Source: an uncultured bacterium (GTDB lineage Bacteria > Cloacimonadota > Cloacimonadia > Cloacimonadales > Cloacimonadaceae). From it: 25,705 nt of DNA. The position numbers and the translations under genes are program-made. Location of the stretch: positions 1 to 25,705 of the forward strand of contig CALDSN010000068.1 in assembly GCA_937924555.1 (NCBI GenBank), in the 5' to 3' direction. Positions 14,095-22,240 of the stretch are shown here, in pieces. Under the pieces are notes generated by a model. It was not told the DNA's origin. It did no database searches and saw nothing but the letters and a program-made list of their open reading frames with translations. The number at the start of each line of letters is the position of its first letter. Position 1 is the first letter of the stretch.

Positions 14095-14228
14095 AGCTGC
14101 GTTATCGGCTTTGCCGGATGGGGGTTAACCCCGGAGAGTGTGAGATTGATGAAGCTCCTGCGTTGATGGAGCTTTGGAACGAAGAGCGGAGCACAATGAT
14201 ATGTCCCTTTATGGTGCAGGGCGGGTAA
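14091..14228 (+). CDS. Second tail chaperone-like protein, 45 aa
   Basis: This short gene begins at an ATG overlapping the stop of the chaperone gene (ATGA) and ends one base before the tape measure ATG. The peptide (KLRYRLCRMGVNPGECEIDE, then a helix with ALMELWNEERS) resembles the gpT-type extension that many phages attach by a -1 frameshift to the first chaperone. No slippery heptamer is visible at the junction, so here termination-reinitiation seems to replace frameshifting. The gap-free placement between two phage tail genes argues that it is real. Confidence 0.6.
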   Translation: MKLRYRLCRMGVNPGECEIDEAPALMELWNEERSTMICPFMVQGG

Positions 14229-17200
14229 ATGGAAAAACTGGTTATCTCCATTGATGTTAAGAACAAGGAAGAGCTTGACAGCTTGGTTGCCAAGCTGCTA
14301 AAGAAGTATCACATCAAAGCGGATGCCGATATGAGTTCGGTTTCCGCATCGATTACGAAAAACATTGAGCATCCCATCACCCGGATGAAGCAGATGCTGG
14401 GGAAGTTCAAGGAATCGACATCTGAATGGGGCTTTGTTTACAATGGGTTAAGCGGTTATGCTCAGATAGCTGCGGAGGCTTACAACAAGACAGTTGGGGC
14501 AGCGATTAACGCAGCCCAAGAGCAGGAGACTGCAAGCGCAACCCTTCGGGCAGGTTTAAGAGCCACCGGCTTGGAAGTGGACATGAATGCAGCCAGGCTG
14601 GAAAAGTATGCTGCAGAGATGCAGAAATCCACTGTTTACGGGGATGAACTGCTTATGACTTCCATGGCACAGATGCAGAATATTGCGCGATTTACTGATG
14701 CCGGAACAATTGAAAAAGCCACCAAAGCTGCAATCGGGTTATCTGCAGCTTTCGAGATAGATCTTGCCACCGCCATGGATTTGGTGGGTAAAGCCGGAGC
14801 GGGTAACACTTCGATGCTTGGGCGATATGGGATTGTGTTGGACGGCACATTGAACCAAGCAGAAAAGTTCAACCAGGTGTTGGAGATCGGAGCCGGATAT
14901 TTTGGTATTGCGGAGGAGAAAGCAAGAACTTCCGCGGGTTCCTGGGCACAACTGAAGAATACCTGGGGCGATAGCCTGGAGATTATCGGGACGGGAATGT
15001 TGCCGGCACTAACTAAGGTTAGCCTTGCGCTGAACAGTATGATACGTTCTGTGGGTGGTGTCTCCGGAGCATTTGAAGCCGAGAAGAAGGCAATAATCGG
15101 GCAGAGAGTGGAGTTTGAGAGATTGGTGATGATCTATAAAGAGCTTCACTTTAATCAGAACCGCACCAAAGAGCAGAACACGCTGTATGCCAAGACGATA
15201 AACGATCTAATGACCAAGTATCCGAACTATCTGAAAGGGATTAACCTGGAGAAGGATGCCTGGGGGGAAATAGCTACAGCTTTAAGCCGTGCAGGTTTGC
15301 AACTTCAGAATTACATTAACAAACAAATCCAAGAAGCTGTCGTCAAGGATATGGAACAGCAGATAGTTGACCTGAGTAAGCAGGTTGTAAACAAACAGAG
15401 CCAGCTTTATACATTAAAAGCTGAGTTCGCTGCGGGCACGAAAAGCCCCGTAAGAATGGCACAAACCGCACCTAACCCACTGAGTTCCGGTGCTAATATG
15501 CCGGGATCTACGCAGGTGATAAGTAAATGGGGTATGCAAGAAGTCCAATTAGAAGCGGATATATCCAAACTTCAAAAGCGTGAAGAACAGCTTAATGGAG
15601 TTCTTAAGCAACGTATTGAAATAGCACAAAAGATATACGCATTACCTCCGTTTGATGAGGTTAAGGGTTCCGGAGGTGGAGATTCCGGAGCAGAAGGAAG
15701 CAAGAGCCTGGAATCCGATAAACAGCGGTTGTTAGCGGATATTGTGACTTTTAAGCGAGCCAGAGAAGCGGGATTTAATGAGCGAGAAGTGGCATTTAAG
15801 GAGCTGGAAGCAGAATATGTTGCGAACCTAAAGCTGGTAAAGGGAAACAGCGAGGCTGAAGCGGAATTGTTCATGAAGTTCGAGCAGGATAAGCTAAACA
15901 TGAAGGCAGAATATAAGAAAGCCGATGAGGACGCTACCAAGCAGTACTATGAGAGCGTAAAGTTTTATGACAAGGACTATTATGCATGGAAGCGGGAGCA
16001 GATCGAGCTGGAGGCTAAAATCATGTTTCCCAAGGATGAGCCTATCCGGAGAGCTTGGGAGGCCGATAATGTGCAGAATTTGGACAAAGAGAAAGCAGCT
16101 TTTGATAATAAGGTGGTGCTTGAGTTTGAAGGGCAATATGAAGCCGATATGAGCCATTTGGCAGAGCTTAGGGAGCTTGGCTTGGCTACATATCAGGAGG
16201 TTGCAGATAAAGCCTGGGAGTACTATGAAACGCTGAAGAAAATAGTTGAAGTAGATGGGAATGTTAGCCAAGCAGAGATTGAGAAGCTGGAAATGCTGAA
16301 GGGTCGGGCACAAAAGGCACAATTGGCTGTAAACCGGGAAAGCGATTTGGCGAGCTATTATAACCAGGTTAAGTTTCTGGATGCGGGCTATTACGAATGG
16401 AAGAAAAGCAGAATTGAAGAGGATGTGCGGGTGATGCAGGTGTCCGAAGAGCAGAAAGCCGTGATTCTGAAGCAACGGATAAACGAGCTGAAATCCGAGC
16501 GAAATAGCGGTGGAGGAGAGATTGATTTCCGAGGTAAGATGCTGGGAGCAATTGGAATTGAACCAAGCGATCGTGATGCGATTGTAAGCCAATATCAGCA
16601 GATAGCAGGGCAGATATCGGCAATCTGGGGACAGCTATACAGTAACCTGGAATCATCCAGGAATAACGCTATCAAAAAGTTGGAAGACCGTGCCAAGGCT
16701 GAACGTAGGTCTGAAGCCTGGCTCAGCGCAGAGAAAGAGAAAATCAACGCTGAGTATGAGAAGAAAGTGCGTGCTATGAGACGGATTGAGCAGAAAGTAC
16801 AGATTGCTTCAGCGATGATGAATACAGCAGAAGGCGTGACGAATGCGCTGACGCTGAAGCCAGCATGGTATGCGGTTCCGGCAGCTATTGCCATCGGAGC
16901 ATTGGGAGCTGTGCAGGTGGGGATGATCGCTTCACAGAAGTTTGCACAGGGTGGTTCTCCGGGATTGTTCAGGGGAAAAGGGACAAGTACTTCTGATAGC
17001 AATGTGATAGCGATTTCTGACGAAGAGTATATCATTTCCGCAGAGCGGGTTAGGAAGTTTGGCTTGCCTTTCTTTGATGCGATAAACTTCGGAGATGCGG
17101 AGAATGTGCGTAAGGCTTTGGGCAATATAAAGATGGGTGGTGTTAGCTATGTGTCACCGCAAGTTGTGAATAATCACTATTCAAGCGGTGGAGAGGCGAG

Positions 17201-17309
17201 GAACACCTCGGTGCAAAATAAAGAGTTACACGTTGTATTGAAGTGCGATTCGAGAGTCTTGGCGAGGGCAGTTGCCAGAGGGAATAAACAACTACTAATC
17301 CTCGATTAG
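14229..17309 (+). CDS. Tail tape measure protein (1026 aa)
   Basis: The ATG follows the 45-aa gene directly. The protein has a long helical/coiled-coil body, a tape-measure core domain near residues 100-270 (KATKAAIGLSAAFEIDLATA, then MLGRYGIVL), and C-terminal hydrophobic helices (AWYAVPAAIAIGALGAVQVG) with a Gly-rich tail (FAQGGSPGLFRGKGTST) followed by an ISDEEYIISAE-type segment, all typical of the family. Two segments, at residues 573-599 and 710-736, are internal repeats (YY-x2-VKF-x-D-x2-YY-x-WK). Its length, about 1000 residues, would set a tail of roughly 150 nm by the usual 1.5 angstrom per residue rule. It is the last phage gene in the window. Confidence 0.9.
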   Translation: MEKLVISIDVKNKEELDSLVAKLLKKYHIKADADMSSVSASITKNIEHPITRMKQMLGKFKESTSEWGFVYNGLSGYAQIAAEAYNKTVGAAINAAQEQETASATLRAGLRATGLEVDMNAARLEKYAAEMQKSTVYGDELLMTSMAQMQNIARFTDAGTIEKATKAAIGLSAAFEIDLATAMDLVGKAGAGNTSMLGRYGIVLDGTLNQAEKFNQVLEIGAGYFGIAEEKARTSAGSWAQLKNTWGDSLEIIGTGMLPALTKVSLALNSMIRSVGGVSGAFEAEKKAIIGQRVEFERLVMIYKELHFNQNRTKEQNTLYAKTINDLMTKYPNYLKGINLEKDAWGEIATALSRAGLQLQNYINKQIQEAVVKDMEQQIVDLSKQVVNKQSQLYTLKAEFAAGTKSPVRMAQTAPNPLSSGANMPGSTQVISKWGMQEVQLEADISKLQKREEQLNGVLKQRIEIAQKIYALPPFDEVKGSGGGDSGAEGSKSLESDKQRLLADIVTFKRAREAGFNEREVAFKELEAEYVANLKLVKGNSEAEAELFMKFEQDKLNMKAEYKKADEDATKQYYESVKFYDKDYYAWKREQIELEAKIMFPKDEPIRRAWEADNVQNLDKEKAAFDNKVVLEFEGQYEADMSHLAELRELGLATYQEVADKAWEYYETLKKIVEVDGNVSQAEIEKLEMLKGRAQKAQLAVNRESDLASYYNQVKFLDAGYYEWKKSRIEEDVRVMQVSEEQKAVILKQRINELKSERNSGGGEIDFRGKMLGAIGIEPSDRDAIVSQYQQIAGQISAIWGQLYSNLESSRNNAIKKLEDRAKAERRSEAWLSAEKEKINAEYEKKVRAMRRIEQKVQIASAMMNTAEGVTNALTLKPAWYAVPAAIAIGALGAVQVGMIASQKFAQGGSPGLFRGKGTSTSDSNVIAISDEEYIISAERVRKFGLPFFDAINFGDAENVRKALGNIKMGGVSYVSPQVVNNHYSSGGEARNTSVQNKELHVVLKCDSRVLARAVARGNKQLLILD

Positions 17310-17370
17310 CAAAGCGATTGACAATTTGTCAGCAGGTTTGGAAAAGCGGGCGAAATCACGATGTATTTGT

Positions 17371-17406
17371 CAAAGGGGTTGTCGTAAGTGCGCAAAGGGG
17401 TTGTCG
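17371..17406. repeat. Two 14-bp direct repeats spaced 22 bp, possible Mu-like right-end sites
   Basis: CAAAGGGGTTGTCG occurs at 17371-17384 and 17393-17406, a 22-bp period. A related TTGTC also occurs in the palindrome TGACAATTTGTCA (17319-17331). Tandem sites of about 22 bp are typical of transposase binding sites at Mu-type phage ends. They lie between the last phage gene and kamD, where a prophage boundary is expected. The boundary itself and any target duplication cannot be fixed from one end. Confidence 0.4.
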
Positions 17407-17519
17407 CGGGATAGTAATGATACCAAGAGCGGGGTGCATGCCAACCGAAAAAGCATTGACACAAACCCCAGTTCTAAAAAGCTCGGCAACACTTCTTTAT
17501 ACAAGAACTTGGAGTTATC

Positions 17520-19076
17520 ATGCTTAAACTGGACTTAGACCAAAATCTGGTGAAACGCTCCCGCATCGCAGCCCAGAAGATAACCGGCGCATTTAACTGG
17601 TTGTTCGAAGGATACAGCTCCGTAGCGATAGAGCGTACCGTATTGCGTTTCATGGGCATCGATGGTGCCCTGGAAGGTGGCGAACCCCTGCCCAATATCG
17701 TAGTGGATCACCTTAAGGCAAACAATGCCTTGGGCAAAGGAGCAGCCGTGTGGGTTGCCAATGCCATGCACGCCAAGGGCTTAAGTGCTCAAGAAGTGGC
17801 AGAACAGGTGGGAAGCGGTCAGCTAAACCTCAGCGAAATCCCTCTGGCAAGTGCCGAAGAGCTGTTCAATGTCCTCTCCCCCCTCACAGAGAAGATGTTG
17901 GGACATATCCGTTCACAGAGAGAGAAACGGGAAGCGATGTTCGCCGAGTATGGTGCCAGACGCAAACCCGCCATATATGTTATTGTCGCCACGGGGAATA
18001 TCTACGAGGATGTAACCCAAGCCAGAGCCGCAGCCCGTGAAGGTGCGGACATCATCGCCGTTATCCGCAGCACGGCACAATCCCTGTTGGACTATGTGCC
18101 ATACGGAGCTACAACTGTTGGCTTTGGTGGAACTTATGCAACTCAAGAGAACTTCCGCATCATGCGTAAGGCACTGGATGAAGTGTCCGCAGAAGAAAAG
18201 CGATACATCAGCTTAACCAACTATGCCAGCGGACTATGCATGCCGGAGATTGCCTGTATGGGAGCCATTGAACGCTTAGACCTGATGCTGAACGATGCCA
18301 TGTACGGCATCCTGTTCCGCGATATAAACCCCAAGCGAACCCTGTTGGATCAATACTTTGCCCGCATGATAAACGCCTATGCGGGGATAGAGATTCAGAC
18401 CGGTGAGGATAACTACCTCACCACCTCGGATGCGGTGGATAAAGCATATACCGTAACTGCCAGCCAGCTTATCAACGAAAGTTTTGCGCTCATCAGCGGG
18501 ATTAAACCGGAGAAGATGGGGCTGGGGCATGCTTATGAGATAGATCCTGAGCTGGAAAACAGCTTTGTGTATGAGCTTGCGCATGCGCTGCTTACCAAAG
18601 AGCTGTTCCCTGCTGCACCCGTTAAGTATATGCCGCCCACCAAGTTCGCCAGCGGGAATATCTTTAAAACCCACCTGATGGATGCCATGTTTAACTTTGT
18701 GGGGCAGCTCACAGGACAAGGGGTGCAACTGCTGGGCATGATGACCGAGGCAATCCATACTCCCCACCTTGCAGACCGCTCTTTGGCAATTGAGAATGCC
18801 GCGTATCTGTTCAATGCGGTTAAAGACCTGAACAGCAACCTCTGTCTGGCACCGGACAGCTTCATTAACAAGCGGGCAAATCTGGTGCTGGAGCAAGCGG
18901 TAAGCTTCCTTGAGCAGGTTGCCGAGGAAGGCTTGTTCTCCGCCATGGCAAAAGGTGACTTTGCCGAGATTAAGCGACCGGAGAACGGAGGCAAGGGCTT
19001 GGATGGCGTGTTCCTGCGCGATCAGGACTATTACAACCCCTTTATGCAACAGATGAAACAGGAGCTTGGGATATGA
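17520..19076 (+). CDS. kamD: D-lysine/L-beta-lysine 5,6-aminomutase alpha subunit (518 aa)
   Basis: GGAG at 17511-17514 supports the ATG at 17520. The sequence matches KamD throughout: YSSVAIERTVLRFMGIDGA near residue 32, TGNIYEDVTQARAAAREGAD followed by IIAVIRSTAQSLLDYVPYG near 155-200, and NYASGLCMPEIACMGAIERL near 240. Length is normal for the family. With KamE it forms the adenosylcobalamin- and PLP-dependent enzyme that moves the terminal amino group of lysine or beta-lysine to C5 in anaerobic lysine fermentation to butyrate and acetate. kamA and the downstream kdd/kce/kal genes are not in the window; the phage module lies directly upstream, so they may be elsewhere or interrupted. The stop overlaps kamE (ATGA). 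Confidence 0.95.
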   Translation: MLKLDLDQNLVKRSRIAAQKITGAFNWLFEGYSSVAIERTVLRFMGIDGALEGGEPLPNIVVDHLKANNALGKGAAVWVANAMHAKGLSAQEVAEQVGSGQLNLSEIPLASAEELFNVLSPLTEKMLGHIRSQREKREAMFAEYGARRKPAIYVIVATGNIYEDVTQARAAAREGADIIAVIRSTAQSLLDYVPYGATTVGFGGTYATQENFRIMRKALDEVSAEEKRYISLTNYASGLCMPEIACMGAIERLDLMLNDAMYGILFRDINPKRTLLDQYFARMINAYAGIEIQTGEDNYLTTSDAVDKAYTVTASQLINESFALISGIKPEKMGLGHAYEIDPELENSFVYELAHALLTKELFPAAPVKYMPPTKFASGNIFKTHLMDAMFNFVGQLTGQGVQLLGMMTEAIHTPHLADRSLAIENAAYLFNAVKDLNSNLCLAPDSFINKRANLVLEQAVSFLEQVAEEGLFSAMAKGDFAEIKRPENGGKGLDGVFLRDQDYYNPFMQQMKQELGI

Positions 19077-19813
19077 ACGACAAGATAATCCGTCCCTATG
19101 GGGACACCCTGAATGATGGCAAGATGCAGCTTTCCTTCTCGCTTCCCGTTTCTGCGGATGCCTTTGGTAAGGAAGCAGCCAGAGTGTTGTTACTGCAAAT
19201 GGGCTTCGATAGTGCCGAGATTACCGGCATGCGTGACCTGCGGGAAGGCTTCACGCACTTTATCGCTTATGCAGTAACATCAACCGGAGTGGATACCAGC
19301 AAGATAAAAGTGAAGGTGGTGGATACACCCGTGATGGATATGGAAGCCACCGACCAATATATAGAAGAGCATTTGGGGCGTAGCATCACAGTGGTTGGTG
19401 CATGCATAGAGAGCGATGCGCACACCGTTGGTATCGATGCCATTATGAATATGAAAGGCTATAACCACCGTTATGGCTTGGAACGTTATCGCTATTTCAA
19501 TGCCATCAACATGGGTGCGCAGGTACCCAGTGAGGAGCTGCTTGCCCGTGCCAGAGCCGAGAAAGCAGATGTAATCCTCGTATCGCAGGTGGTTACCCAG
19601 AAGAATATTCACATCGACAACCTTACAAAGCTGATAGAGCTTGCCGAAGCAGAAGGCTTGCGGGATAAGATGCTGTTCATCTGCGGAGGACCACGCATCT
19701 CCCATGAGCTCGCCATTGAGCTTGGCTATGATGCGGGCTTTGGCACCGGCTCATACTCCACCGATGTGGCAAGCTTCATCGCCATAACCCTTTCCAAGAA
19801 CCAAGGCAAGTAG
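19073..19813 (+). CDS. kamE: Lysine 5,6-aminomutase beta subunit (246 aa)
   Basis: The gene starts in a 4-bp overlap with kamD, with GGAG eight bases upstream. It carries the cobalamin-binding signature DAHTVG (residues 115-120), where His117 should coordinate cobalt, and the Rossmann-like end GGPRISHELAIELGYDAGFG. Lys128 in NMKGY lies 11 residues after that His; in the characterised clostridial enzyme the cobalt-binding His133 and PLP-binding Lys144 are also 11 apart, so Lys128 is the likely Schiff-base lysine. These features indicate an active subunit. Its stop directly precedes the rseP start, so the pair belongs to a longer transcript. Confidence 0.95.
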   Translation: MNDKIIRPYGDTLNDGKMQLSFSLPVSADAFGKEAARVLLLQMGFDSAEITGMRDLREGFTHFIAYAVTSTGVDTSKIKVKVVDTPVMDMEATDQYIEEHLGRSITVVGACIESDAHTVGIDAIMNMKGYNHRYGLERYRYFNAINMGAQVPSEELLARARAEKADVILVSQVVTQKNIHIDNLTKLIELAEAEGLRDKMLFICGGPRISHELAIELGYDAGFGTGSYSTDVASFIAITLSKNQGK

Positions 19814-21115
19814 TTGCTGAACTTCATTTTGATGCTCATAGCCTTCGGGCTGATGATTGCCATCCACGAATTGGGGCACTTCCTTGCTGCCAGAGCCTGC
19901 AAAGTGGGGATAGAGAAGTTCTCCATCGGCTTTGGTAAAGCCTTGCTGCATAAAACACACAATGGTATAGAATACAGGATAGGCTGGATACCCCTAGGGG
20001 GATATCTGAAGATGAGGGGCGAAAACCCCGATGAAGCAGACTCCACCCAAGATGACAGCAGCAGCTTCACCCATAAACCTTGGTGGCAAAAGGTGATTGT
20101 TGCTTTCAGCGGACCCTTTGCCAACCTGCTTCTTGGCTTCCTGCTGTTTGTAATTGCCTTTATGCTTCCTCAGAAACAAGAGGATCTCCGCCCTGTGATA
20201 GGTAATGCTGAAGGTAAATGGACTGAGGTCTTTATGCCCAGTGACAGCCTCAAAGCTGTGAATGGAAAGAGTATCAAGGGCTTTCAGGAGTTCCTGCTGG
20301 AGCTTTCCAAAGAGCATAACAACAGCATAACAGTCTCTCGCGGAGCAGCAGATATTAGCCTTAGTATAAGCCCCCAAGATGTGGATTCCCTCATCAAATC
20401 GGTCAACGCCAAAGCGGACAACACGATTGGGGAGGTCTTCACCGGACTTCCAGCCTGGCGAGCAGGGCTTAAGAAGGGTGACAAAGTTCTGGCAGTGGAC
20501 AGCGTTGTGGTTGCAGACTGGTATGATATGCGCAACCGCATCATCTCCTCCCCCCACGCTGCCGTAACCCTCAAGCTGCAACGCAGCAACAGCATCCTAT
20601 ACCGCAAGATAGCCCTGGAGAGGAATATCTCTGTGGGACAGCAGCGTATGATCGGCATCAGTCAAGATCTTCCGGTGAAAAGCACCGTGCAATACAACCC
20701 CCTGCAGGCACTTCAATACGGCTTCAACAGCACCGGCAACTTCATTATCATGAACTATGTAAGCCTCTACAAGCTTGTTGGACAGCCCAAAGAACTGCAA
20801 AAGAACCTCGGTGGACCCGTGATGATTGCCACCATCAGCCAACAAGCAGGGCAGCGTGGCTTTAGCTACCTGCTTATCTTCTTCGCCAGCATCAGCCTGG
20901 CACTGATGATTATGAACCTGCTTCCCATCCCCGTGTTGGATGGCGGACACATCATGTTCGCCTTCGTGGAGGGTTTCATCCGCAAGCCCGTTTCGCCCAA
21001 GGTGCAAGCCATTGCCCAGCGTATCGGCTTCGCTTTGCTACTCACCCTGATGGTATTTGCTTTTTACACGGATATAACCAAGCTGCTACTGCGCTTATTC
21101 GCCCTTAGGCACTAA
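19814..21115 (+). CDS. rseP: RIP metalloprotease RseP, site-2 protease (433 aa)
   Basis: TTG 19814, the codon after the kamE stop, is chosen as start because AAGG lies seven bases upstream. The first membrane helix contains the zinc site HELGH (residues 18-22). A PDZ domain follows around residues 195-260 (GLPAWRAGLKKGDKVLAVDS), and the conserved NLLPIPVLDGGH segment in a later helix supplies the third zinc ligand Asp. Several further hydrophobic helices (LLLGFLLFVIAFML, FALLLTLMVFAFYT) place it in the inner membrane. It performs intramembrane cleavage of anti-sigma factors and leftover signal peptides in the envelope stress response. Coupling to the kam genes probably reflects operon packing and not a shared pathway. 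Confidence 0.95.
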   Translation: MLNFILMLIAFGLMIAIHELGHFLAARACKVGIEKFSIGFGKALLHKTHNGIEYRIGWIPLGGYLKMRGENPDEADSTQDDSSSFTHKPWWQKVIVAFSGPFANLLLGFLLFVIAFMLPQKQEDLRPVIGNAEGKWTEVFMPSDSLKAVNGKSIKGFQEFLLELSKEHNNSITVSRGAADISLSISPQDVDSLIKSVNAKADNTIGEVFTGLPAWRAGLKKGDKVLAVDSVVVADWYDMRNRIISSPHAAVTLKLQRSNSILYRKIALERNISVGQQRMIGISQDLPVKSTVQYNPLQALQYGFNSTGNFIIMNYVSLYKLVGQPKELQKNLGGPVMIATISQQAGQRGFSYLLIFFASISLALMIMNLLPIPVLDGGHIMFAFVEGFIRKPVSPKVQAIAQRIGFALLLTLMVFAFYTDITKLLLRLFALRH

Positions 21116-21125
21116 AGGAGAGCCC

Positions 21126-22238
21126 TTGTTCAGCTACACCTTACAGCACACCTGCGGCAAAGCCCGTGCGGGAAAGATACACACCGATCATGGGGATATT
21201 GTAACCCCGGTTTTCATGCCTGTGGGCACCCTCGGCACGGTTAAGGCAATGAGTCCCCACGAACTGGAGGATGTGCAGGCACAGATTATTCTGGGCAACA
21301 CCTATCACCTCTATATGCGTCCGGGGCACGAGCTTATCCAAAGGGCAGGCGGATTGCACAAGTTCATCAATTGGAACCGCCCCATGCTCACCGACAGCGG
21401 AGGCTTTCAGGTGATGAGTCTTGCCGCACTACGCAAGATTAGCAAGGAAGGCGTTAAGTTCCGCAGCCATATCGACGGCTCTCTGCACCACTTCACCCCC
21501 GAATATGTGATGGAGATACAGCAAGCCTTAGGCGCAGATATCATCATGAGTTTCGACGAATGTCCACCCTATCCCGCAACCAAGGACTACGTGGCGAAGT
21601 CCCTAACCACCACTCTGGAATGGGCAGAGCGCGGCAAGAAAGCCTTCACCAACACCGAGCACCAAGCCCTGTTTGGAATTGTGCAAGGCGGAGTGTACGA
21701 GGACTTGCGCCAGAAATCCGCTCTGGAGCTTATCGACATGGATTTCCCCGGTTACTCCATCGGTGGTTTGGCAGTGGGGGAAGAAAAGGATGACATGTTC
21801 CGCATAACAGCCTTTCTGAACGACATTCTCCCGAAGCACAAACCCCGTTACCTCATGGGCGTAGGCACCCCCAGCGACCTTCTGAACAACATCGCCAACG
21901 GTGTGGACATGTTCGATTGCGTGATGCCTACCCGCAATGCCCGCAAAGGCAGCATCTTTACCCGCTATGGCAAGATGATAATCAAGGCAGCCCGCTATAA
22001 AGAGGACTTTCGTCCAATCGACCCCCTTTGTGGATGCTACACCTGCACCCATTTCAGCCGTGCCTACATCCGCCACCTCATCACCATGAACGAGATTTTG
22101 GGCATGCGCCTAACCACCATCCACAGCCTGTGGTTCTACCAAGAGCTTATGCAGATGGCGCGCAAAGCTATTCTGGAAGATAGATATGAGGATTTCTTAG
22201 CCGAAATGCTACCCGTGCTGGACACAATCGTGGAGTGA
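21126..22238 (+). CDS. tgt: tRNA-guanine(34) transglycosylase (370 aa)
   Basis: TTG 21126 follows AAAGGAG by five bases. The TIM-barrel enzyme shows its active site intact: Asp90 in TDSGGFQ, catalytic nucleophile Asp264 in MFDCVMPTRNARKG, and the zinc ligands Cys302, Cys304, Cys307 (CGCYTC) and His333 (TIHSLW), the same numbering as the E. coli enzyme. It swaps guanine 34 for the queuosine precursor preQ1 in tRNAs for Asp, Asn, His and Tyr. The gene sits 10 bp after rseP and its stop nearly overlaps the next gene. Confidence 0.97.
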   Translation: MFSYTLQHTCGKARAGKIHTDHGDIVTPVFMPVGTLGTVKAMSPHELEDVQAQIILGNTYHLYMRPGHELIQRAGGLHKFINWNRPMLTDSGGFQVMSLAALRKISKEGVKFRSHIDGSLHHFTPEYVMEIQQALGADIIMSFDECPPYPATKDYVAKSLTTTLEWAERGKKAFTNTEHQALFGIVQGGVYEDLRQKSALELIDMDFPGYSIGGLAVGEEKDDMFRITAFLNDILPKHKPRYLMGVGTPSDLLNNIANGVDMFDCVMPTRNARKGSIFTRYGKMIIKAARYKEDFRPIDPLCGCYTCTHFSRAYIRHLITMNEILGMRLTTIHSLWFYQELMQMARKAILEDRYEDFLAEMLPVLDTIVE

Positions 22239-22240
22239 AT

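Noticed and set aside
14080..14100. Programmed -1 frameshift at the chaperone junction
   Set aside because: No X-XXY-YYZ slippery heptamer is present; an ATGA overlap explains the arrangement.
15572..17125. Long minus-strand open frames opposite the tape measure gene
   Set aside because: They are shadows caused by the codon bias of the helical tape measure protein.
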